Source of the DNA: Flavobacterium sp.
GTDB lineage: Bacteria > Bacteroidota > Bacteroidia > Flavobacteriales > Flavobacteriaceae
Assembly: GCA_030151255.1 (NCBI GenBank)
Contig: JASLED010000008.1
Span: 12,550-76,549, forward strand
Reading direction: 5' to 3'
DNA: 64,000 nucleotides
The notes beneath the pieces are model-generated. The model did no database searches and had not been told where the DNA came from. It saw only the letters and a program-made list of their open reading frames with translations. The translations under genes and the position numbers were made by a program. Within the stretch, counting starts at the first letter, position 1, and each line of letters opens with the position of its first letter. Shown piece after piece: positions 60,035 to 64,000 of the stretch.

Positions 60035-62514
60035 TACATCATTTCTCCACCAGCTTCCATATCTCCGCCAGCTCTTTCCGTATTTTGACGTGATTTTGAA
60101 CGATCGGTTTTCTTTTGATTAAACCTATAAGTTACAGATAAGTTTATTTGTCTTCCTCTCCATTGCATTTCACTGTGCGAATAAGTTTGAGGTAATATTA
60201 AATCCATCTCTCTTTTACGAGAGTTGAAAATATCATTTATATTAAATGTAACAGTTGCTTTGTCTTTAAATAAATCTTTGCTCAATGCAATATTTCCAGA
60301 TAAGTTACCCAAAACTTTACCTTGTGCAGTATTGTAAGGAGCTCTATACATTCCATTCAACTGCCAATCAATTTTGTAAGGTAAAGTAATTCTAGAGGTA
60401 AGTCTAGCAAACCAAGCAAAAGCATCTTTATCAAAGTTTTGAGTTTCGGTTGAACCATCTAGCAAAGTAAATGTATGTTCTCCTCTTGTTTTACTTTCAT
60501 AAAGGTTGAAGTTACCATTTAATCTCCACCATTTAAAAGGAGTGTAATTTACTGTAAGATCTAATCCGTAACGAGTTTCTGTAGCTAAGTTAATTGGCGA
60601 GCTAATAGAAATAGGTGTTCCATCAGCAGTTTCTCCAGCAATTCTTCTTGCAAATTGAAAAGTATCTGTTGTACGATTATAATATACAGAAGCGTTCACT
60701 GTAAATCCAGTCCAACGTTTCATAAAACCTAAATCAATCGCATCTGTTTTTGAAGGATCTAAATTAGGATTTCCTTGAAAAAAGTTGATGTTACTTGTAT
60801 AATTAGAAAATGGGTTTAAAAAGTATCCGCGAGGTCTTGTTAAACGTCTGCTATAACTAATACTTGTATTCGTGCTTTCATTTATTTCATAGTTTAAAAA
60901 AGCACTTGGAAAAAAGTCATTGTATTTTTTATTATTGAAATCGTTGGTAGCCAATTGATTTACGTGTATGTTAGAATCTTCCCATCTTAAACCTAGCATA
61001 AAGTTTAAGTTTGAAGTAATTTTTCCTCCATATTGAGCATACAGGGCATTAATATATTCTTTGTATTGTAAGTCATTAGAAAAAGTATTGTCTTGTATCC
61101 AAGCGTTATTTTCTAATTTATCAAGTATAAAACTAGAATTATTGTCTTTAAAAGTACCTAAATAACCTGCTTCAAAGTTACTGTTTTCGCTAATTGGTAA
61201 GGTATAATCTAATTTTACTAAACCATTTTTACTTTGTTCACCGTTTATAGTTCTTTCTTTAGAAAATTGATTTAAATACTGATTATTATCTGTAATAAGG
61301 GCATTTTCGTGATCTCTTTCTTGAGAAATGTTAGCTTCTAAAACTAAATTATGACCTTTTTGATCAAATTTTTTCTCGAAAGTTGTTGTGTAATCAACGC
61401 TTGTACGGTTTGTATTTTTGTTTTCATGTCTGAAGCGATTGTACAAGAAATCATTGTTATTTGTATAGTAATCGTAGTCTACAGTGTTGGGGCTGGTTCC
61501 TGTATTTTTTCTAACGGTTACGGTATTTGTCCAATTAATAGATGGAGTAAGAAACCATTCTAAACCAAACGTTCCATTGCCGCCTTTTCTATTTCTATTA
61601 TTATCTCTGTATTCGTAAATCCTTTGCTGAATATCGCCAGTGTTTTTATCAAAATATGTATTGTCATTTAAGTTATAACCTTTTGTTTCGTTATTTCTAT
61701 AGCCAATGTTGGTAAAGAAATTAAACTTTTCACTTCTAAGGTTAAACATTCCACTTATTTCATTGTTTCTTGGATCTCCAATTGTACCAGTAATGCTGCC
61801 GTTTACTCCCATTGCTTTTCCTTTTCGCAAAATAATATTGATAATACCAGCTCCGCCTTCAGCTTCATAGCGAGCAGACGGATTAGTAATAACTTCAACT
61901 TTTTCGATAGATTCTGCCGGAATAATACGCATAGCTTCTTGAATGTTGCTAGCCAAACCGTTTGGTTTACCATCAATTAAAACTCTTACATTTTCGTTAC
62001 CGCGTAAACTTACGGTACCTTCACTATCAACCATAACAGACGGAACATTGTCTAGTACATCAGCAGCAGTACCGCCTTTTACAATCATATCCTGACCAAC
62101 GTTGTATATTTTTTTGTCTAATTTAATATCAACGGTAGAGCGCTCAGCAATAACGGTAACCTCGTCTAGCATTTGCGTATCATCCTGAATTTTTAATGGA
62201 CCTAATTTAGTATCGCCATCAACAACAATATTTTTTATTTCTAAAGTTTTAAAGCCTAGAAAATCTATTTTAATAAAGTACGTGCCATCTGGAACTGTAA
62301 ATGTAAAATGTCCTTTATTATCTGTCATTGCGCCAGAAATAATAGAAGCATTTTTTTCGTTTTGAGCATAAATACTAGCGTATTCTAAAGGGAGCTGAGA
62401 GGATGCTTCAATTACGGTGCCAGTTACAGTAGAACGATTTTGAGCTACTGTTGCTATTGTTGTAAAAAACATTAACAATAGTAGCAAAATCGGTGGAAAG
62501 GTTTGTTTTTTCAT
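60034..62514 (-). CDS. Outer membrane beta-barrel family protein (TonB-receptor-like)
   Basis: The 826-residue protein (ATG at 62514, MKKQTFPPILLLLLMFF) has a signal peptide ending ATVAQ, a carboxypeptidase-regulatory-like domain (about 27-110), a plug-like region with VKGGTAADVLDNVPSVMVDSEGTVSLRGNENVRVLIDGKPNGL and NPSARYEAEGGAGIINIILRKG, and a beta-barrel. It is the same type as the protein at 18268 but only distantly alike. The C-terminus ends in a polar tail, KSRQNTERAGGDMEAGGEMM, after the barrel strand. The ligand is unknown and no SusD gene is nearby. Confidence 0.87.
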   Translation of the reverse strand: MKKQTFPPILLLLLMFFTTIATVAQNRSTVTGTVIEASSQLPLEYASIYAQNEKNASIISGAMTDNKGHFTFTVPDGTYFIKIDFLGFKTLEIKNIVVDGDTKLGPLKIQDDTQMLDEVTVIAERSTVDIKLDKKIYNVGQDMIVKGGTAADVLDNVPSVMVDSEGTVSLRGNENVRVLIDGKPNGLASNIQEAMRIIPAESIEKVEVITNPSARYEAEGGAGIINIILRKGKAMGVNGSITGTIGDPRNNEISGMFNLRSEKFNFFTNIGYRNNETKGYNLNDNTYFDKNTGDIQQRIYEYRDNNRNRKGGNGTFGLEWFLTPSINWTNTVTVRKNTGTSPNTVDYDYYTNNNDFLYNRFRHENKNTNRTSVDYTTTFEKKFDQKGHNLVLEANISQERDHENALITDNNQYLNQFSKERTINGEQSKNGLVKLDYTLPISENSNFEAGYLGTFKDNNSSFILDKLENNAWIQDNTFSNDLQYKEYINALYAQYGGKITSNLNFMLGLRWEDSNIHVNQLATNDFNNKKYNDFFPSAFLNYEINESTNTSISYSRRLTRPRGYFLNPFSNYTSNINFFQGNPNLDPSKTDAIDLGFMKRWTGFTVNASVYYNRTTDTFQFARRIAGETADGTPISISSPINLATETRYGLDLTVNYTPFKWWRLNGNFNLYESKTRGEHTFTLLDGSTETQNFDKDAFAWFARLTSRITLPYKIDWQLNGMYRAPYNTAQGKVLGNLSGNIALSKDLFKDKATVTFNINDIFNSRKREMDLILPQTYSHSEMQWRGRQINLSVTYRFNQKKTDRSKSRQNTERAGGDMEAGGEMM

Positions 62515-62600
62515 TATAGTCATTGATAGTTTATTTTTTAAGAATATTAGACTATAAATAAAGAAATAGGTTTAATCCGTAATTGTTAAAAAACAGTTAA

Positions 62601-62942
62601 TTATAGTATTTCAAGTATTTTTTGTGTGGGTCTTGCTACAATTGCTTTTGAACCATTTATAACAATTGGTCGTTCGATAAGTTGTGGATAAGTAGCCATT
62701 AAATCTACTAATTCATTGTCTGTTAGTGTTTTTGATTCAAAATTTTCTTGCCAAAAAGCATCCTTTGTTCTAATTAATTGAATTGGACTAAAATTTAATT
62801 TAGCCAGAAGACTTTTAATATCATCTTGAGTAAGATTAGCTTCTAAATATTTTATAATTTTGTAGGCTACTCCTTGTTCTTCCATAAAAGCAATACTTTC
62901 TCTGGATTTACTACAACGAGGATTGTGGTATATTGTTATCAT
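62601..62942 (-). CDS. ArsC/Spx family protein (arsenate-reductase-like)
   Basis: The 113-residue protein has the ArsC fold start MITIYHNPRCSKSRESIAFME with the catalytic-type Cys in RCSKSRE, the conserved IKTKDAF-like region (LIRTKDAFWQENF) and the terminal RPIVINGSKAIVARP. Such proteins reduce arsenate with glutathione or glutaredoxin, but many relatives are of the YffB type without arsenate activity. No ars genes are nearby. The ATG at 62942 is chosen over a TTG two codons upstream. It has a strong promoter. Confidence 0.88.
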   Translation of the reverse strand: MITIYHNPRCSKSRESIAFMEEQGVAYKIIKYLEANLTQDDIKSLLAKLNFSPIQLIRTKDAFWQENFESKTLTDNELVDLMATYPQLIERPIVINGSKAIVARPTQKILEIL

Positions 62943-62961
62943 TATCAATAAGGTTTGGATT

Positions 62962-62990
62962 CAAATATAATGTTTTTTTGAAAAATGCAA
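62962..62990 (-). promoter_or_regulatory. Promoter of the ArsC-like gene
   Basis: The minus strand reads TTG (62990-62988), 18 bases, TATATTTG (62969-62962), a full consensus match. It overlaps the start codon of the divergent CPBP gene (62985). Confidence 0.65.
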
Positions 62991-63860
62991 TACATCGATC
63001 AACTTGTTCATACAAATAAAAAAATTAGACTAATTTATTATTTGCCATTTTCGTTATTTTATTTAGGTCTTATGGGCTTAAATTGGTTAATTATTAAATA
63101 TTCGTCAATTTCTGTGAAAGAAATGATGAATTCTCAAGTTAACGAATTAGGAAAGAATTTAGCATTTTTTCAAGTAATTATTCCTTTTGCAATATTTTTA
63201 ATAATGTTGTTTATATGGGTTTTATTTGTGCATAAACAAAGTTTACATAGTTTAACAACGTCTAGAAATAGAGTTGATAGTAAGCGATTTATGGTTGGGT
63301 TTATGGCTCAAATGCTTTTTGTTTTCATTGGTTTTCTAATCAGTTATTTATTGAGTCCACAAGATTTTGTGTGGAATTTTGAGTTAATTCCTTTTCTTGT
63401 TTTCTTCTGCATAGCTGTTATTTTAATACCAATACAAACCAGTTTTGAAGAATTTTTTTTCCGTGGCTATTTAATGCAAGGCATTGGTTTAGCAACAAGA
63501 AGCAGGGCAGTGGCCTTAATAGTTACATCTATTTTATTTGGTGTTATGCATATGGCAAATCCGGAAGTAGAAGTAATAGGAAGTACTATTATGGTATATT
63601 ATATCGGTACAGGTTTGTTTTTGGGTATTATAACGCTTATGGATAAAGGCCTGGAGCTGGCACTTGGTTTTCATGCAGCAAATAATTTAATAGGTGCGTT
63701 GTTGGTAACGTCTAATTGGACAGCCTTTCAGACCAATTCTTTGTTTTTAAATATTGGAGATCCAAATCAGTCAAGTATTTATGAATTTATTTGGCCAGTA
63801 ATTATTTCATATCCAATTATGATGTATTTTTTCGCAAAGAAATATAGTTGGGCAGATTAG
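62985..63860 (+). CDS. CPBP family intramembrane metalloprotease
   Basis: The 291-residue membrane protein has about eight helices and the CPBP (CAAX protease/bacteriocin-processing, Abi) motifs: EEFFFRGYLM (E-E-x-x-x-R), FGVMHMANPE and HAANN near the end, all in membrane segments. These proteases cleave prenylated or other short substrates within the membrane; bacterial members often give immunity to bacteriocins. The ATG at 62985 gives MQYIDQLVHTNKK. It is divergent from the ArsC-like gene. The next gene begins 40 bases after its stop. Confidence 0.88.
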   Translation: MQYIDQLVHTNKKIRLIYYLPFSLFYLGLMGLNWLIIKYSSISVKEMMNSQVNELGKNLAFFQVIIPFAIFLIMLFIWVLFVHKQSLHSLTTSRNRVDSKRFMVGFMAQMLFVFIGFLISYLLSPQDFVWNFELIPFLVFFCIAVILIPIQTSFEEFFFRGYLMQGIGLATRSRAVALIVTSILFGVMHMANPEVEVIGSTIMVYYIGTGLFLGIITLMDKGLELALGFHAANNLIGALLVTSNWTAFQTNSLFLNIGDPNQSSIYEFIWPVIISYPIMMYFFAKKYSWAD

Positions 63861-63900
63861 AAAAATCGTTTGTTTGGCAAAGTAGAATAATTTATATTTA

Positions 63901-64000
63901 TGAATAATACTATTATTAATTATATTCATCCAGAATTTAGGTTAAATGGAAATTCGTATACAAAAGAAACTTTACTCGAATTAGGATATTTGTACTGCAA
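63901..64000 (+). CDS. Start of a truncated gene, possibly an AMP-dependent synthetase/ligase
   Basis: From the ATG at 63901 the frame stays open to the end of the window (33 codons: MNNTIINYIHPEFRLNGNSY then TKETLLELGYLYC). The F-x-L-N-G phrase followed by L-x-E-L-G recalls the N-terminus of flavobacterial AMP-binding ligases of the MenE (o-succinylbenzoate-CoA ligase) kind, which I remember as neighbours of CPBP proteases in this group. Too little is present to be sure. Confidence 0.4.

Noticed and set aside
1..64000. CRISPR arrays, rRNA operons, riboswitches and prophages
   Set aside because: No regularly spaced repeats, rRNA-like sequences, recognisable riboswitch cores or phage structural genes were seen. 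Riboflavin genes lack an FMN riboswitch upstream.

Overview
The window is a low-GC, compact chromosome segment from a member of the Bacteroidota, almost certainly Flavobacteriaceae. The evidence is the gliding-motility genes gldF and gldG, two proteins ending in type IX secretion (T9SS) sorting domains, a SusC/SusD pair, 2TM-domain proteins, LytTR/LytS-type two-component systems, and several promoters of the Bacteroidota form TTG-N16-23-TAnnTTTG with no obvious Shine-Dalgarno sequences. I cannot name the species from sequence alone.

Layout. 0-25 kb is mostly housekeeping: a JmjC/cupin-like protein, an AI-2E family permease, yigZ and ribD (riboflavin), prmC, a META-domain lipoprotein, phoH, an operon of SAM hydroxide adenosyltransferase, ABM-domain protein, gldF and gldG, dnaN, rfbB converging on rfbA, a sirtuin, trmH, a terC-like gene, a small lipoprotein, a DUF6095-like gene, murQ, an outer-membrane beta-barrel receptor, a RsmI-like methyltransferase, a low-molecular-weight phosphatase, dnaA and a thioesterase. 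Rho-independent terminators are frequent and often contain the stop codon of the preceding gene.

25-36 kb is the most coherent accessory block. A LytS-type histidine kinase, a large secreted zinc metalloprotease, SusC, SusD and a LytTR response regulator lie in one orientation. A natural reading is that a sensor pair brackets a peptide or protein degradation and uptake system. Two near-identical 13-mers offset by 21 bp lie between the kinase and the protease, in the position and phasing expected of a LytTR-type binding site. 36-45 kb holds a GNAT, Tag glycosylase, a MarR/DUF1330 pair, RNA and small-molecule methyltransferases, a ZIP transporter, a TlpA-like lipoprotein, and a second LytTR system: a tightly packed operon of a 61-residue exported peptide, a histidine kinase fused to a 2TM domain, a stand-alone 2TM protein and a response regulator.

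45-55 kb has a pRiA4b ORF-3-like protein, an NdpA-like nucleoid protein, an AraC/ankyrin-lipoprotein/amidohydrolase group, a secreted M4 metallopeptidase with a T9SS tail, an acyltransferase-like protein and a MocR regulator. After tRNA-Arg(TCT) at 55.2 kb comes a small accessory island: unrelated small genes, structured spacers including a 16-bp inverted repeat, and a decayed AraC gene with three nonsense codons and a frameshift. The window closes with a T9SS-exported SGNH/PKD protein, a second beta-barrel receptor, an ArsC-like protein, a CPBP intramembrane protease and the first 33 codons of another gene.
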